Of a stretch of 64,000 bases of DNA, positions 16,464 to 25,330 are shown piece by piece; positions within the stretch are counted from its first letter, which is position 1; each line of letters starts with the position of its first letter. The stretch is from positions 496,001 to 560,000 of the forward strand of contig JADIYY010000001.1 in NCBI GenBank assembly GCA_016705065.1, written 5' to 3'. Origin of the DNA: Candidatus Aalborgiella aggregata. GTDB taxonomy: Bacteria > Pseudomonadota > Gammaproteobacteria > Burkholderiales > Burkholderiaceae_C. The notes beneath the pieces are model-generated. The model ran no database searches and was not told the origin of the DNA. It was given only the letters and a program-made list of their open reading frames with translations. Both the position numbers and the translations under genes were made by a program.

Positions 16464-17171
16464 ATGAAAAACACGGTCAACTTCATGCAGCGTAGCCAAG
16501 CACTTGTTTTGAGCTTTGCTGGACTGCTTTTCCAAGCAACGGCTTGGGCACAAGTGCCACCCAGTACGGCTGAAGTTGCCCGCTACAGCGGCTTGCATGC
16601 CGCAGCACAGCGCGGTGATGTGGCACAAATTCAACGCTTGGCCACGGCTGCAACCGTGAACACGGTGGACAGCTATGGCCGCACGCCTGTGCACGTGGCA
16701 ACTTTTGCCAAGCAGCGTGAAGCTATACGGGCATTGGTCAAAGCTGGCGCTGATTTGGGCAAACTGGAAAGTGACCGTTACGATGCGGTCACCATCGCAT
16801 CTGTAGCGGACGATGAAGAAACCTTGCGCGTGTTGTTGCAATTGGGTGCCAGTGCCAAATTAACCACCAGCCGCTATGACGGCACCGCCTTGATCGCCGC
16901 CGCGCACTTAGGGCACGATGGGGTGGTGCGTCAGTTGATACAAGCAGGGGCGCCTTTGGACCATGTGAACAATTTGCATTGGACAGCCGCGATAGAAGCC
17001 GTGGTGCTGGGTGATGGTGGCAAGCGACACCAATCCACACTAAAAGCATTGATTGACGCGGGAGCAAATTTGAAGCTGACGGATAGGCATGGCCAAACCC
17101 CATTGCAATTGGCAAAGGCGCGCGGCTACAGCGAAATGGTCAACATGCTGGAAAAGGCAGAAAAGCGCTGA
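16464..17171 (+). CDS. Exported ankyrin-repeat protein
   Basis: The 235-residue protein has a signal peptide (residues 1-29, ending QATAWAQ). It then has about five ankyrin repeats from residue 42 to the end, seen as GLHAAAQRGDVAQIQRLATA, DSYGRTPVHVATFAKQREAI, DRYDAVTIASVADDEETLRV, DGTALIAAAHLGHDGVVRQL and a last DRHGQTPLQLAKARGYSEM. Ankyrin repeats bind other proteins. Its place 21 bases after the HbpS-like gene suggests a periplasmic partner in the same unit. Similar exported ankyrin proteins pair with catalases in some proteobacteria, but no catalase gene is present here. Confidence 0.87.
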   Translation: MKNTVNFMQRSQALVLSFAGLLFQATAWAQVPPSTAEVARYSGLHAAAQRGDVAQIQRLATAATVNTVDSYGRTPVHVATFAKQREAIRALVKAGADLGKLESDRYDAVTIASVADDEETLRVLLQLGASAKLTTSRYDGTALIAAAHLGHDGVVRQLIQAGAPLDHVNNLHWTAAIEAVVLGDGGKRHQSTLKALIDAGANLKLTDRHGQTPLQLAKARGYSEMVNMLEKAEKR

Positions 17172-17263
17172 TTAAGCTCATAACAAAATAGTCTTTAGCT
17201 CAAATTCAGTAGGCTTCGGGTTTTCGTTAAGATAGCGTTTGGTCCAACTACAAAAGGAAACAA

Positions 17264-18547
17264 ATGAAAATCGAAACCCTCGCCGTGCATGCTGGATATG
17301 CACCAGACCCTACGACCAAATCTGCCACCACACCGATATACCAAACGGTGGCCTATGCGTTTGACAATGCGCAGCACGGTGCCGATTTGTTTGATTTGAA
17401 AGTGCCGGGCAACATCTACACCCGCATCATGAATCCCACGCAAGATGTGCTGGAAAAGCGCGTCGCTGCGCTGGAAGGTGGTATTGCGGCTTTGGCGGTG
17501 TCATCGGGTATGGCGGCGATTACGTATGCGATTCAAACCATTGCTGAATCGGGTGACAACATCATTTCAGCCAGCCAACTGTATGGTGGTACTTACAACT
17601 TGTTGGCCCATACTTTGCCACAAATGGGCATCCAAACGCGCTTCGCTGATGCCAGTAAACCTGAGAGTTTTGCAGCATTGATTGACAACAAAACCAAAGC
17701 GATTTTTTGTGAATCGATTGGCAACCCATTGGGCAATGTGACCGATTTTGCAGCGCTGGCCAAAGTGGCACACGCGCATGGCATACCGCTGATTGTGGAC
17801 AACACCGTGCCCAGCCCTTACTTGTGCCGCCCGTTTGAACATGGTGCCGACATTGTGGTGCATTCGCTCACCAAGTACTTGGCGGGCCATGGCAACAGCG
17901 TGGGTGGTGCGATTGTGGACAGCGGCAAATTCCCTTGGGCCGAGCACAAAGAGCGCTTCAAGCGTTTGAACGAACCCGATGTGTCTTACCACGGCGTGGT
18001 GTATACCGAAGCTTTAGGACCTGCAGCCTTCATTGGTCGCGCCCGCGTGGTGCCCCTGCGCAACATGGGTGCTTGCATATCGCCCACCAACGCGTTCTAC
18101 ATTTTGCAAGGCATACAAACCTTGGCACTGCGCATGGACCGCATTTGCGACAACACCTTGGCGATTGCCAAACATTTGCAAAAGCACCCCAAAGTCGCTT
18201 GGGTGAACTATGCTGGCTTGCCAGACCATCCCGATCATGGTTTGGTGCAAAAGTATATGAGCGGCAAGGCATCTGGCATTTTGTCTTTTGGTTTAAAGAG
18301 CAGCGATGCCGACCCACGCGCCGCCGGTGCACGCGTGCTGGATGCTTTCCAACTCTTCACCCGCTTGGTCAATATTGGCGATGCCAAATCACTCGCCACC
18401 CACCCCGCGTCCACCACGCACCGCCAACTCAATCCTGCTGAATTGGCCAAAGCGGGTGTATCCGAAGACATGGTGCGCCTGTCGCTGGGTATTGAGCACG
18501 TGGACGATTTGCTGGCTGACTTAGAGCAAGCCTTGGCTCAAGTTTGA
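17264..18547 (+). CDS. metY: O-acetylhomoserine sulfhydrylase (PLP enzyme)
   Basis: The 427-residue enzyme makes homocysteine from O-acetylhomoserine and sulfide. The N-terminus [20 protein letters not shown] and the substrate loop [20 protein letters not shown] are typical of MetY. The PLP Lys is in [18 protein letters not shown]. The segment [19 protein letters not shown] near the C-terminus carries the carboxylate-binding Arg/Ser surroundings of this family. The length is right for MetY rather than MetB or MetZ (about 390). The ATG is preceded by AAAAGGAAAC. No SAM riboswitch is evident in the 92-base upstream gap. Confidence 0.92.
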   Translation: MKIETLAVHAGYAPDPTTKSATTPIYQTVAYAFDNAQHGADLFDLKVPGNIYTRIMNPTQDVLEKRVAALEGGIAALAVSSGMAAITYAIQTIAESGDNIISASQLYGGTYNLLAHTLPQMGIQTRFADASKPESFAALIDNKTKAIFCESIGNPLGNVTDFAALAKVAHAHGIPLIVDNTVPSPYLCRPFEHGADIVVHSLTKYLAGHGNSVGGAIVDSGKFPWAEHKERFKRLNEPDVSYHGVVYTEALGPAAFIGRARVVPLRNMGACISPTNAFYILQGIQTLALRMDRICDNTLAIAKHLQKHPKVAWVNYAGLPDHPDHGLVQKYMSGKASGILSFGLKSSDADPRAAGARVLDAFQLFTRLVNIGDAKSLATHPASTTHRQLNPAELAKAGVSEDMVRLSLGIEHVDDLLADLEQALAQV

Positions 18548-18549
18548 TG

Positions 18550-18611
18550 GTAAAATAGGCCTCTAGGCGGCATGAATGTTGCCTAGAGTGCTATTTTATT
18601 TATAGCATTAA
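18550..18611 (-). repeat. Two-hairpin AT-rich repeat, intergenic copy 5
   Basis: A reverse copy in the metY-yciA gap. It has AAAATAGGCCTCTAGGCGGC, then ATGAATGTTGCCTA and GTGCTATTTTATTTATAGCA. Here the TAGGC/GCCTA arms pair perfectly around a 12-base loop. Confidence 0.88.
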
Positions 18612-18638
18612 TCTACTTATTGAAATGAATCGGCATCT

Positions 18639-19055
18639 ATGACCACATCACCATCAACTAACCACGTTGCTTTGCCTTTGGACAAAGAGCTGGTACTCAA
18701 AGTCATACCCATGCCAGCCGACTGCAATGCCAACGGCGATATTTTTGGTGGCTGGGTCATGGCGCAGGTGGACTTGGCAGGAAGCGTCGTCCCCGCACGT
18801 TACACCCAAGGCCGCATGGCGACCGTGGCGGTGAATGAATTCATATTCAAGCAACCCGTTCGAGTGGGTGACATTCTGTCCTTCTTCTCCGCAGTCACAC
18901 GCATCGGCAGAACCTCAATCACCGTCAAAGTCGAAGTCTATGCCGAGCGTTACAACACACAAGGCAACTACATCAAAGTCACTGAAGCGCTGGTGACATA
19001 CGTTGCCATCGACGATCAAGGCAAACCACGCGAAATTCCAAAAACTGCCAAGTAA
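18639..19055 (+). CDS. yciA: Acyl-CoA thioesterase, YciA-type hotdog
   Basis: The 138-residue hotdog-fold enzyme hydrolyses acyl-CoA. The YciA signatures are MPADCNANGDIFGGWVMAQ, which carries the catalytic Asp region, then DLAGSVVPA, VNEFIFKQPVRVGDILSFF and the terminal TEALVTYVAIDD. The length is normal. The upstream region is occupied by repeat copy 5 and I see only weak ribosome-binding sequence. Confidence 0.88.
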   Translation: MTTSPSTNHVALPLDKELVLKVIPMPADCNANGDIFGGWVMAQVDLAGSVVPARYTQGRMATVAVNEFIFKQPVRVGDILSFFSAVTRIGRTSITVKVEVYAERYNTQGNYIKVTEALVTYVAIDDQGKPREIPKTAK

Positions 19056-19162
19056 TTCTGCTTCGTTTCAGGTGTGTTCATATTGACTGTATGTGAAGTT
19101 GATGCGATGTCCCGCTTTGCGCAGCGTCTTGAAATTTCGGTTGCAAGCCTCAGTTGTTGGGT

Positions 19163-19597
19163 ATGACTGATACAAAACACATCGTTTGCCCCCATTGCCA
19201 CACCACCAACCGTGTCCGCACCGATCAGCTAGGCAGCGCGCCCACTTGTGGGCAATGCAAAAAAGCCCTGTTTGATTGCCACCCCGCCAATTTGGACGAA
19301 GCTGCTTTTGATAAACACATCAACCGCAATCACATTCCAGTGTTGGTCGACTTTTGGGCACCGTGGTGCGGTCCATGCCGCCAAATGGCACCCGCTTACG
19401 AGCAAGCCGCTAAGCAGTTAGAGCCTAACATTCGCGTGGTCAAGGTAGACACCGAAGCCGTGCCCAATTTGGGCGCGCGCTACAACATCCGAAGCATTCC
19501 CACATTGGCGCTTTTCGTCAACGGAAAAGAAGTCGCCCGCCAGCCAGGCGCAATGGGCTTGGCCGATATTGTGCGCTGGACTAAAAGTCATCTATAA
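19163..19597 (+). CDS. trxC: Thioredoxin 2 with N-terminal zinc ribbon
   Basis: The 144-residue protein has two CxxC zinc-binding pairs at the N-terminus (CPHCHTTNRV and CGQCKKAL), followed by a thioredoxin domain with active site WAPWCGPCRQMAP. The cis-Pro loop is in IRSIPTLALF. This is the TrxC layout. I use the ATG at 19163; a TTG three codons upstream is possible. It reduces protein disulfides and is often induced by oxidative stress, though no OxyR site could be recognised. The stop is followed by a short direct repeat (ATCTATAAGCC twice) and repeat copy 6. Confidence 0.93.
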   Translation: MTDTKHIVCPHCHTTNRVRTDQLGSAPTCGQCKKALFDCHPANLDEAAFDKHINRNHIPVLVDFWAPWCGPCRQMAPAYEQAAKQLEPNIRVVKVDTEAVPNLGARYNIRSIPTLALFVNGKEVARQPGAMGLADIVRWTKSHL

Positions 19598-19630
19598 GCC
19601 ATCTATAAGCCGTATCTAAACTTTATAGGC

Positions 19631-19690
19631 ATAAAATAGGCCTGTAGGCGGCGTATTTATTGCCTAACTTGCTATATAAAGTGTAGCAAC
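19631..19690 (-). repeat. Two-hairpin AT-rich repeat, intergenic copy 6
   Basis: A reverse copy between convergent trxC and the DUF5329 gene. It contains ATAAAATAGGCCTGTAGGCG, GCGTATTTATTGCCTA, then TTGCTATATAAAGTGTAGCA. Its end directly abuts the stop codon of the DUF5329 gene. Confidence 0.9.
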
Positions 19691-20061
19691 TATTTTACTT
19701 TACCCCGGTACTTCAAAAGTATCGCCTGAAACCAAGGTGCACTCGGCTGCACCACACCTTCCGCACATTTAATTTGGTAGGCCTTGCCACTTAAACTGCT
19801 CTCAGTCGCCGCCCGCTCAATGAACTTTTCAGCAGTCGGAACAAGGTCTTTGTCCTGCAGATATTTGTATTTGGTAGCCAGGTGTGCAGATGCTTCTTTG
19901 GAGCTGTGCCAAGTGCCGTTGCGATTGAACTGGCAGTTGGACGCTTCTAGGGTGGAAAAGAGGTGGGCGATTTCAGCTTTGGTGGTTGGGAGTTCGACAG
20001 CGTGGGCGCGGGTCAAAATGCCGGCAAACAAAAGCGTCAAAATGAAAATAAGGCGTGTCAT
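19690..20061 (-). CDS. DUF5329 family exported protein (YfeK-like)
   Basis: The 123-residue protein starts at the ATG at 20061 with a signal peptide (MTRLIFILTLLFAGILTRAHA). The mature part contains EIAHLFSTLEASNCQFNRNG, HSSKEASAHLATKYKYL and YQIKCAEG, with the two Cys conserved in the DUF5329/YfeK family. These are periplasmic proteins of unknown function. A longer in-frame start at 20103 would put Lys-rich residues before the signal and is less likely. Confidence 0.8.
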   Translation of the reverse strand: MTRLIFILTLLFAGILTRAHAVELPTTKAEIAHLFSTLEASNCQFNRNGTWHSSKEASAHLATKYKYLQDKDLVPTAEKFIERAATESSLSGKAYQIKCAEGVVQPSAPWFQAILLKYRGKVK

Positions 20062-20119
20062 GGGTGCGGCAAGTTTAGTCTTTAATCTTGCGTATAGTTT
20101 CAAAGCTATTGTCTACAGG

Positions 20120-20148
20120 TTTACAAGGTGATTGACAGTGCTTATAAT
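20120..20148 (+). promoter_or_regulatory. Sigma-70-type promoter of the toxin-antitoxin pair
   Basis: TTTACA at 20120-20125 and TATAAT at 20143-20148 are separated by 17 bases, close to the ideal housekeeping promoter. The antitoxin ATG is 32 bases further on, with GAGG before it. A second TTGACA at 20132 lies inside the spacer. Autorepression by the antitoxin is expected for this module type but the operator was not defined. Confidence 0.7.
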
Positions 20149-20180
20149 CGTACTATGAATCGCACCATTGAGGATTAACC

Positions 20181-20474
20181 ATGACCCAACTCACCGCAAA
20201 CGACCTCAAAACCAAAGGCATCTCCGCCATTGAAGTCATACTCGCCAACCAGCCCGAAGCCATGATTTCGGTGCGTGGCAAAGAACGTTTTGTGGTGATG
20301 GACGTGGCGCAATACCACTATTTGCGTGAATGCGAGTTGGATGCTGCATTGGCGCAGAGCAGGGCAGATATCGCTGCTGGTCGTTTCGTGGCTGAGACCG
20401 CAGATCAGCACATGGCGCGGTTGGAGGGGATGTTGGCAGCTGAAGCTGCTCCTAAGAAGATTAGAGTAAAGTAA
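20181..20474 (+). CDS. Type II antitoxin, Phd/YefM-like
   Basis: The 97-residue protein begins with a Phd/YefM-style DNA-binding domain (TANDLKTKGISAIEVILANQ, then AMISVRGKERFVVMDVAQY). The C-terminal half is charged and helical (DQHMARLEGMLAAEAAPKK) and should wrap the toxin. It is followed 44 bases later by a RelE/ParE-type toxin gene on the same strand. Such antitoxins repress their own promoter. The family assignment is by pattern and gene order. Confidence 0.8.
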   Translation: MTQLTANDLKTKGISAIEVILANQPEAMISVRGKERFVVMDVAQYHYLRECELDAALAQSRADIAAGRFVAETADQHMARLEGMLAAEAAPKKIRVK

Positions 20475-20518
20475 ATCGATCTTAAGTAAAACGTCCTAAG
20501 TAAATTGGTCATTCATCA

Positions 20519-20794
20519 ATGCCATTTCAACTCATTTTCACCGAGGCCTACACCCTCAAAGCATTGCGCTTCCTCAAACGCCACCCCGAACTGAAACGCC
20601 AATACGCCAAAACCCTAGCGCTACTAGAAGCCAACCCCCATCACCCCTCGTTGCGGCTACATGCCTTGAGTGGCAAACACGAAGGGGTGCATTCAGTATC
20701 CATCAACCTGTCGTACCGCATCACCTTGGAATTGCTCATCACTGATAAACAGATTATTCCGATTAATGTGGGAGATCATGATGCGGTTTATTGA
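20519..20794 (+). CDS. Type II toxin, RelE/ParE superfamily
   Basis: The 91-residue basic protein has the compact RelE/ParE plan: MPFQLIFTEAYTLKALRFLK, then HPELKRQYAKTLALLEANPH, HALSGKHEGVHSVSINLSYR and a terminal IIPINVGDHDAVY strand. The NLSYRI and VGDHDAVY segments resemble YafQ/RelE-type mRNA endonucleases, where the C-terminal basic and His residues take part in cleavage. ParE-type gyrase inhibitors are the alternative. It is intact. Repeat copy 7 begins 18 bases after its stop. Confidence 0.8.
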   Translation: MPFQLIFTEAYTLKALRFLKRHPELKRQYAKTLALLEANPHHPSLRLHALSGKHEGVHSVSINLSYRITLELLITDKQIIPINVGDHDAVY

Positions 20795-20811
20795 AGGCTG
20801 GTTTTTAGGGG

Positions 20812-20870
20812 TGAAATATGACTTTAGTCGGCGTGTTTATTGCCAGAGTAGCTATTAAAAATATAGTAAT
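20812..20870 (-). repeat. Two-hairpin AT-rich repeat, intergenic copy 7
   Basis: A reverse, somewhat degenerate copy between the convergent toxin and DUF2442 genes. It shows GACTTTAGTCGGCGTGTTTA, TTGCCAGA and GTAGCTATTAAAAATATAGT. Confidence 0.78.
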
Positions 20871-20881
20871 TAAAGCATCAA

Positions 20882-21133
20882 TCAATGTTTAGAAACCAAC
20901 GGATAAAGACTCGGCTGTCGAATTGAATCCACTGCCAAGTCAACATCGAGCAGCGGCCAATATAAGTGGTTAGGGCTTGGCCATTCAACCGTGGTTAGCT
21001 CATCTACAGTCGCTTTTTTGAACCATGCAAACTCAGCGTAGGGCACGAAAAGTTCCTCATCTTTGAGAAGTATCCAAAACCCTTTGTTGGATATGAGTGA
21101 TATTTCAATGTCCGAAGTGGCTAAGCCATGCAT
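20882..21133 (-). CDS. DUF2442 domain protein
   Basis: The 83-residue protein has the DUF2442 pattern: a short beta sheet (IEISLISNKGFWILLKDEEL), then FVPYAEFAWFKKATVDELTT, and the terminal HLYWPLLDVDLAVDSI. The motif DVDL near the C-terminus is typical. It overlaps the upstream DUF4160 gene by 29 bases in another frame, so the two are translated as a pair. DUF4160/DUF2442 pairs recur in mobile regions and have been proposed to be toxin-antitoxin-like, but I know of no firm activity. Confidence 0.85.
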   Translation of the reverse strand: MHGLATSDIEISLISNKGFWILLKDEELFVPYAEFAWFKKATVDELTTVEWPSPNHLYWPLLDVDLAVDSIRQPSLYPLVSKH

Positions 21134-21344
21134 GGCGTATCTCCTCTAAATGTTCGTGTACCAAAGCTTCAACCACGCTAAGCTGCTTATTTGAAAGTCC
21201 TTGGTTCATAGCAAACTCTATTTTTGGCTCAAGCCAAAACTTAGCCTCGCCATCCGTATGGCTCACATGCACATGCATTCTAGGCTCCTCTCGTGAGAAG
21301 AAGAAAAAGCGAAATGCACCTTGGCGGAATACGGTTGGAGACAT
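21105..21344 (-). CDS. DUF4160 domain protein
   Basis: The 79-residue protein matches DUF4160: MSPTVFRQGAFRFFFFSREE followed by PRMHVHVSHTDGEAKFWLEP and a helical C-terminus (VEALVHEHLEEIRHAWLSHF). The RMHVHV and HEHLEEI segments are the conserved His-rich parts. It is the first gene of the overlapping pair with DUF2442. The codon use and AT content differ from the surrounding housekeeping genes, in keeping with acquired DNA. Confidence 0.87.
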   Translation of the reverse strand: MSPTVFRQGAFRFFFFSREEPRMHVHVSHTDGEAKFWLEPKIEFAMNQGLSNKQLSVVEALVHEHLEEIRHAWLSHFGH

Positions 21345-21358
21345 GTTTGGATAAATTA

Positions 21359-21586
21359 CTATCTTAGCTTGGCACTATAACTTTTCTTTGCATTTGTCAT
21401 GATGTAACTATTGAGGCCGCTGCCAGATATAGCCAGTTGTTTCATTTGCTCAAGTGTTGATGTTCCAGCACTTTGCGTTGTATACAAATATACTGCACCA
21501 TCCTTAAATTGCACTTTGATCGATCCAGTATCAATTTCAAAGGCTGCTATTCCGGAAGTACCGCTAAAGTTTTTGTAACGTTCCAT
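21359..21586 (-). CDS. KTSC-like small protein, 75 aa
   Basis: The 75-residue protein looks like a KTSC-type domain: IDTGSIKVQFKDGAVYLYTT followed by LEQMKQLAISGSGLNSYI. The family keeps a two-strand sheet and a helix and is common next to mobile or phage-type genes. The match is moderate, so the family name is tentative. It lies between the DUF4160 gene and the 433-residue membrane protein on the same strand. The function is unknown. Confidence 0.6.
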   Translation of the reverse strand: MERYKNFSGTSGIAAFEIDTGSIKVQFKDGAVYLYTTQSAGTSTLEQMKQLAISGSGLNSYIMTNAKKSYSAKLR

Positions 21587-21637
21587 TTTTTCCCTAACTA
21601 AAATTTGGGTAACGATAAATTAAATTTCAATGAAGAT

Positions 21638-22939
21638 TCACTCTTTAGGCTCTTCAATTTGTTTAGCAATTGGATGTGGCTTGCTGATAACTTTATTGGT
21701 CGATGCGATTGCCTCGCGAAGTAATTGGGAAACTTTTTCCTGTAATTCAGGAAATGCTCCAAAAGCCCGCCGAGCTGCGTCAGAATTTGCTAACTCTTGC
21801 CAAGGACTCCCGTGTGTACTTGCTTCTACAAGACGCAGCGGTGCCTCGTCTAATCGAGATAAAGCCGAATTAAAGAGCCGATGTTCGAATGAGGGATCGA
21901 TCCGTGCGGCCTCTTTGCGGTAGCCTTCATAAGCTTTGGCGACTGACGCTTTGAACGCGTAATCTTCTGCAAGGCGAAAACGCTGACTTATTTGCTTTGT
22001 GGCTAACCATGCGAACCAAAGTGGTGCACCAACGCTTAACAGCGAGAGGATTGACTGAATCACGATGCCTCCCCAGTTTGGATTCGGAGCTAGAAGGGCA
22101 TTTGATAGAACCTCTAGACGATGCGTTCCAATAAGAGATCCAATTCCCAGTGCGATAACAAGACCAATGACCCAAGTCCACATTGACAAGGCAAGTTTTC
22201 CAGCGCGTTGATCGAAAGCTGCAGCCAACCCTTTAGTTGTAGTGATTTGGTATGCAGCTTCACAAAGCTCAATGAGTTTTTTAGCCTCTTCATTGTATTT
22301 TTTTATGTAACCAACATATCTCACCGCATCTCCAAATGCATCATCGGATTTGCTCTTATTTAGTTCGACTGCAACAGCCGCTTTATTAAATTTATCTCTA
22401 GCTTCAGCCAACTCCTGCAAGTCAATCGGAAGACTGTCTGCAACTTTATGTGCAGATTCAATTTCAAATATTTTTTTTGCTAAAGAATCTAGATTGGGAG
22501 CAATATTGTCTAACTCTATTTGTGCAGCTTTAACTCGTCTAGCTAAATTAGAAGGCAATGATTTCGAATCAGTAATTGCCTGCCAGCCAACGATGGGCAG
22601 AATAGTTGTCCGTATAAATGCTAGTGTGGATAAATAAGCTGGAATAGCTTGACCTGCATTTGCATTAAACATATGAGGAACTGTGTGTTGCGTCAAGAGT
22701 TCTATCCGTCGAGGTATATCTGCAACAATTGTCGCCATTGTCGGACTGATAACAAATCCATCAGTCGAACGAATATCGGAAACTAATGTATTTGCCACGT
22801 TTGCTAAATCTTGTTTGGTAATTGCAGGCGCAAACCATCCAAAATTTTCAGTTAGTGTGGTTTCTATTGCCCAAGATCCTTCAACAGTTATGCTTAGAGC
22901 CTCAAGAGCGTTGCATACTTTTTCTAGTTCATTGTTCAA
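21638..22939 (-). CDS. Unrecognised membrane protein, 433 aa, with helical N-terminal half
   Basis: The 433-residue protein starts with TTG at 22939, supported by AAGGGGA about seven bases upstream. The first ~240 residues are soluble and largely helical. Two membrane helices follow: about residues 248-270 (WTWVIGLVIALGIGSLIG) and about 288-313 (IVIQSILSLLSVGAPLWFAW). The last ~120 residues are charged, with AEDYAFKASVAKAYEGYRKE and a SPWQELANSDAARRAFGAFP segment. The second half resembles accessory membrane proteins seen near restriction or phage-type genes, but I cannot name a family. The gene is AT-rich compared with flanking uvrB, so it is probably acquired. Confidence 0.7.
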   Translation of the reverse strand: MNNELEKVCNALEALSITVEGSWAIETTLTENFGWFAPAITKQDLANVANTLVSDIRSTDGFVISPTMATIVADIPRRIELLTQHTVPHMFNANAGQAIPAYLSTLAFIRTTILPIVGWQAITDSKSLPSNLARRVKAAQIELDNIAPNLDSLAKKIFEIESAHKVADSLPIDLQELAEARDKFNKAAVAVELNKSKSDDAFGDAVRYVGYIKKYNEEAKKLIELCEAAYQITTTKGLAAAFDQRAGKLALSMWTWVIGLVIALGIGSLIGTHRLEVLSNALLAPNPNWGGIVIQSILSLLSVGAPLWFAWLATKQISQRFRLAEDYAFKASVAKAYEGYRKEAARIDPSFEHRLFNSALSRLDEAPLRLVEASTHGSPWQELANSDAARRAFGAFPELQEKVSQLLREAIASTNKVISKPHPIAKQIEEPKE

Positions 22940-23023
22940 GTTTTCCCCTTAGTTTTCATTACTAATTTTCTAGTACGTAGTATACTGTACGTATAACCAG
23001 CAATCAAGATAAATTAATACATA

Positions 23024-23081
23024 TGAAAATATGACTCCAGCCGGCGTATTTATTGCCTAAGAAGCTACAAATTACATAGCA
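23024..23081 (-). repeat. Two-hairpin AT-rich repeat, intergenic copy 8
   Basis: A reverse copy that ends five bases before the uvrB ATG. It reads GAAAATATGACTCCAGCCGG, CGTATTTATTGCCTA and GAAGCTACAAATTACATAGC. It occupies the place where the uvrB ribosome binding site should be. Confidence 0.85.
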
Positions 23082-23085
23082 CCCC

Positions 23086-25212
23086 ATGACCAAACCCAAA
23101 CCCAAAGCCATCAACCCCGCTGAAATCGTGCCCGATTTGCCATTGGACAAGGGCGTGTTTGTCAGTTATCCGAATTCGCCGTTTGAGTTGTACCAGCCGT
23201 ATCCGCCGGCGGGTGATCAGCCTGAGGCTATTAACAAGTTGGTAGAGGGCGTGAATGATGGGGAAGTGTTTCAGACGCTGCTGGGGGTGACGGGCTCGGG
23301 TAAGACCTTCACGATGGCGAACGTGATTGCGCGCTTGGGGCGACCTGCGATTGTGTTTTGCCATAACAAGACTCTGGCGGCGCAGTTGTACAGTGAGTTT
23401 CGGGAGTTTTTCCCTAAGAACGCGGTGGAGTACTTTGTCAGCTACTATGACTATTACCAGCCTGAAGCCTATGTGCCGCAGCGCGATTTGTTCATTGAAA
23501 AAGATTCCGCTATTAACGAACACATCGAGCAAATGCGGCTGTCGTGCACCAAAAGCATTTTGGAGCGGCGCGATGTGGTGATTGTGGCCACGGTGTCAGC
23601 CATTTACGGTATTGGCCAGCCCGAGGCGTACCACAAGATGATCATGACGCTGCGCCAAGGTGACAAGCTGAACCAGCGCGACGCCATCATGCAGCTGATT
23701 CGCATGCAGTACAAACGCAACGACGTGGAGTTTGCCCGCGGTGTGTTTCGCGTGCGTGGCGACACGATTGATGTGTTCCCCGCCGAACATTCTGAAATGG
23801 CGATTCGCATTGAAATGTTTGATGACGAAATTGAATCGCTGCAATTATTTGACCCGCTGACCGGCAAAATCAAACAAAAAATCCAACGCTTCACGGTCTA
23901 CCCCAGCAGCCATTACGTGACGCCGCGCGACCAAGTGGTGGCTGCAATCGAAACCATCAAAACCGAATTGGCCGAGCGCATTGACCACTTTGTCAAAGAA
24001 GGCAAGTTGGTCGAGGCGCAACGCATCGAACAGCGCACGCGCTTTGACTTGGAAATGCTGACCGAAGTCGGCCACTGCAAAGGCATTGAAAACTATTCGC
24101 GCCATTTGAGTGGCAGCAAACCCGGCGACCCACCGGCTACATTGACCGACTATTTGCCCAAAGACGCGCTGATGTTTGTCGATGAAAGCCACGTCACCAT
24201 TGGGCAGTTTGGTGCCATGTACTTGGGTGACCGTTCGCGCAAAACCACCTTGGTGGAATACGGCTTTCGCCTGCCCAGCGCGTTAGATAACCGGCCACTC
24301 AAATTTGCTGAGTTTGAAACCAAAATGCGCCAAGTGGTGTTGGTATCTGCCACGCCGTCCAACTGGGAAAACGAACACGCCGGCCAAGTGGTGGAACAAG
24401 TGGTGCGCCCAACAGGATTGGTGGATCCTGAAGTGGAAGTGCGCCCCGCCACCAGCCAGGTGGACGATGTGCTGCAAGAAATTCGCATTCGCGTGGACAA
24501 GCAAGAGCGCGTTTTCATCACCACGCTGACCAAGCGCATGGCCGAACAGTTGACTGATTATTTAAGCGAAAACGGCGTGAAAGTGCGCTATTTGCACAGC
24601 GACATTGACACAGTAGAGCGCGTTGAGATTTTGCGTGATTTGCGCTTGGGCGTGTTTGATGTGCTGGTGGGCATCAACCTCTTGCGTGAAGGCTTGGACG
24701 TGCCCGAGGTGAGCTTGGTGGCGATTTTGGATGCCGATAAAGAAGGTTTTTTGCGCAGCGAACGCAGTTTGATTCAAACCATTGGCCGCGCTGCGCGCAA
24801 CTTGAATGGCAAAGCGATTTTGTATGCCGACAAAATCACCGATTCCATGCGCCGCGCCATGGCAGAGACCGAACGCCGCCGCAACAAGCAAATCGCGCAC
24901 AACACCGAGCATGGCATCACGCCCATGAGCATCAACAAGAAGATCAAAGACTTGATTGATGGCGTTTACAGCGCCAAAGCCGGCGCAGAAATGGAGCGCC
25001 TGGACAACGCCGCCATGAACGCAGCACTGACCCGCGCCAAAGTGGAAGACATGTCTGAAAAAGACATTGCGCGTGAAATCAAGCGCCTAGAAAAACTGAT
25101 GATGCAACACGCCAGAGATTTGGAGTTCGAAAAAGCTGCAGGCGTGCGCGACCAGTTGCATATTTTGAAAGAGCAGGCTTTCGGTGCTGCGCCCGATTCT
25201 TTGACTCTGTAG
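23086..25212 (+). CDS. uvrB: Excinuclease ABC subunit B
   Basis: The 708-residue protein is the damage-verifying helicase-like subunit of nucleotide excision repair. It has Walker [16 protein letters not shown] (about residue 66), the beta-hairpin region [16 protein letters not shown] that probes damaged strands, the DESHVTIGQ motif, TPSNWE, the [20 protein letters not shown] motif and QTIGRAARN near the C-terminus. A UVR domain ([20 protein letters not shown]) closes the protein and should bind UvrC and UvrA. It is about 35 residues longer than E. coli UvrB, mainly at the N-terminus. No Shine-Dalgarno sequence is visible because repeat copy 8 ends five bases before the ATG. Confidence 0.96.
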   Translation: MTKPKPKAINPAEIVPDLPLDKGVFVSYPNSPFELYQPYPPAGDQPEAINKLVEGVNDGEVFQTLLGVTGSGKTFTMANVIARLGRPAIVFCHNKTLAAQLYSEFREFFPKNAVEYFVSYYDYYQPEAYVPQRDLFIEKDSAINEHIEQMRLSCTKSILERRDVVIVATVSAIYGIGQPEAYHKMIMTLRQGDKLNQRDAIMQLIRMQYKRNDVEFARGVFRVRGDTIDVFPAEHSEMAIRIEMFDDEIESLQLFDPLTGKIKQKIQRFTVYPSSHYVTPRDQVVAAIETIKTELAERIDHFVKEGKLVEAQRIEQRTRFDLEMLTEVGHCKGIENYSRHLSGSKPGDPPATLTDYLPKDALMFVDESHVTIGQFGAMYLGDRSRKTTLVEYGFRLPSALDNRPLKFAEFETKMRQVVLVSATPSNWENEHAGQVVEQVVRPTGLVDPEVEVRPATSQVDDVLQEIRIRVDKQERVFITTLTKRMAEQLTDYLSENGVKVRYLHSDIDTVERVEILRDLRLGVFDVLVGINLLREGLDVPEVSLVAILDADKEGFLRSERSLIQTIGRAARNLNGKAILYADKITDSMRRAMAETERRRNKQIAHNTEHGITPMSINKKIKDLIDGVYSAKAGAEMERLDNAAMNAALTRAKVEDMSEKDIAREIKRLEKLMMQHARDLEFEKAAGVRDQLHILKEQAFGAAPDSLTL

Positions 25213-25219
25213 CCAAACA

Positions 25220-25284
25220 TTTATAAGAATTTGGCCTCTAGCTGGCGTATTGATTTCCTAGACTGCTATTAAATACATAGCAAT
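25220..25284 (-). repeat. Two-hairpin AT-rich repeat, intergenic copy 9
   Basis: A reverse copy after uvrB: TTATAAGAATTTGGCCTCTA, GCTGGCGTATTGATTTCCTA, then CTGCTATTAAATACATAGCA. It lies between the convergent uvrB and SDR genes and may mark the transcript end. Confidence 0.88.
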
Positions 25285-25330
25285 CTAGGTCACGCCTTTA
25301 GAAAATTATTTCAGTGATTTATTTCGGTGA

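Noticed and set aside
17172..17263. SAM riboswitch upstream of metY
   Set aside because: The 92-base gap lacks any of the conserved SAM-aptamer cores.
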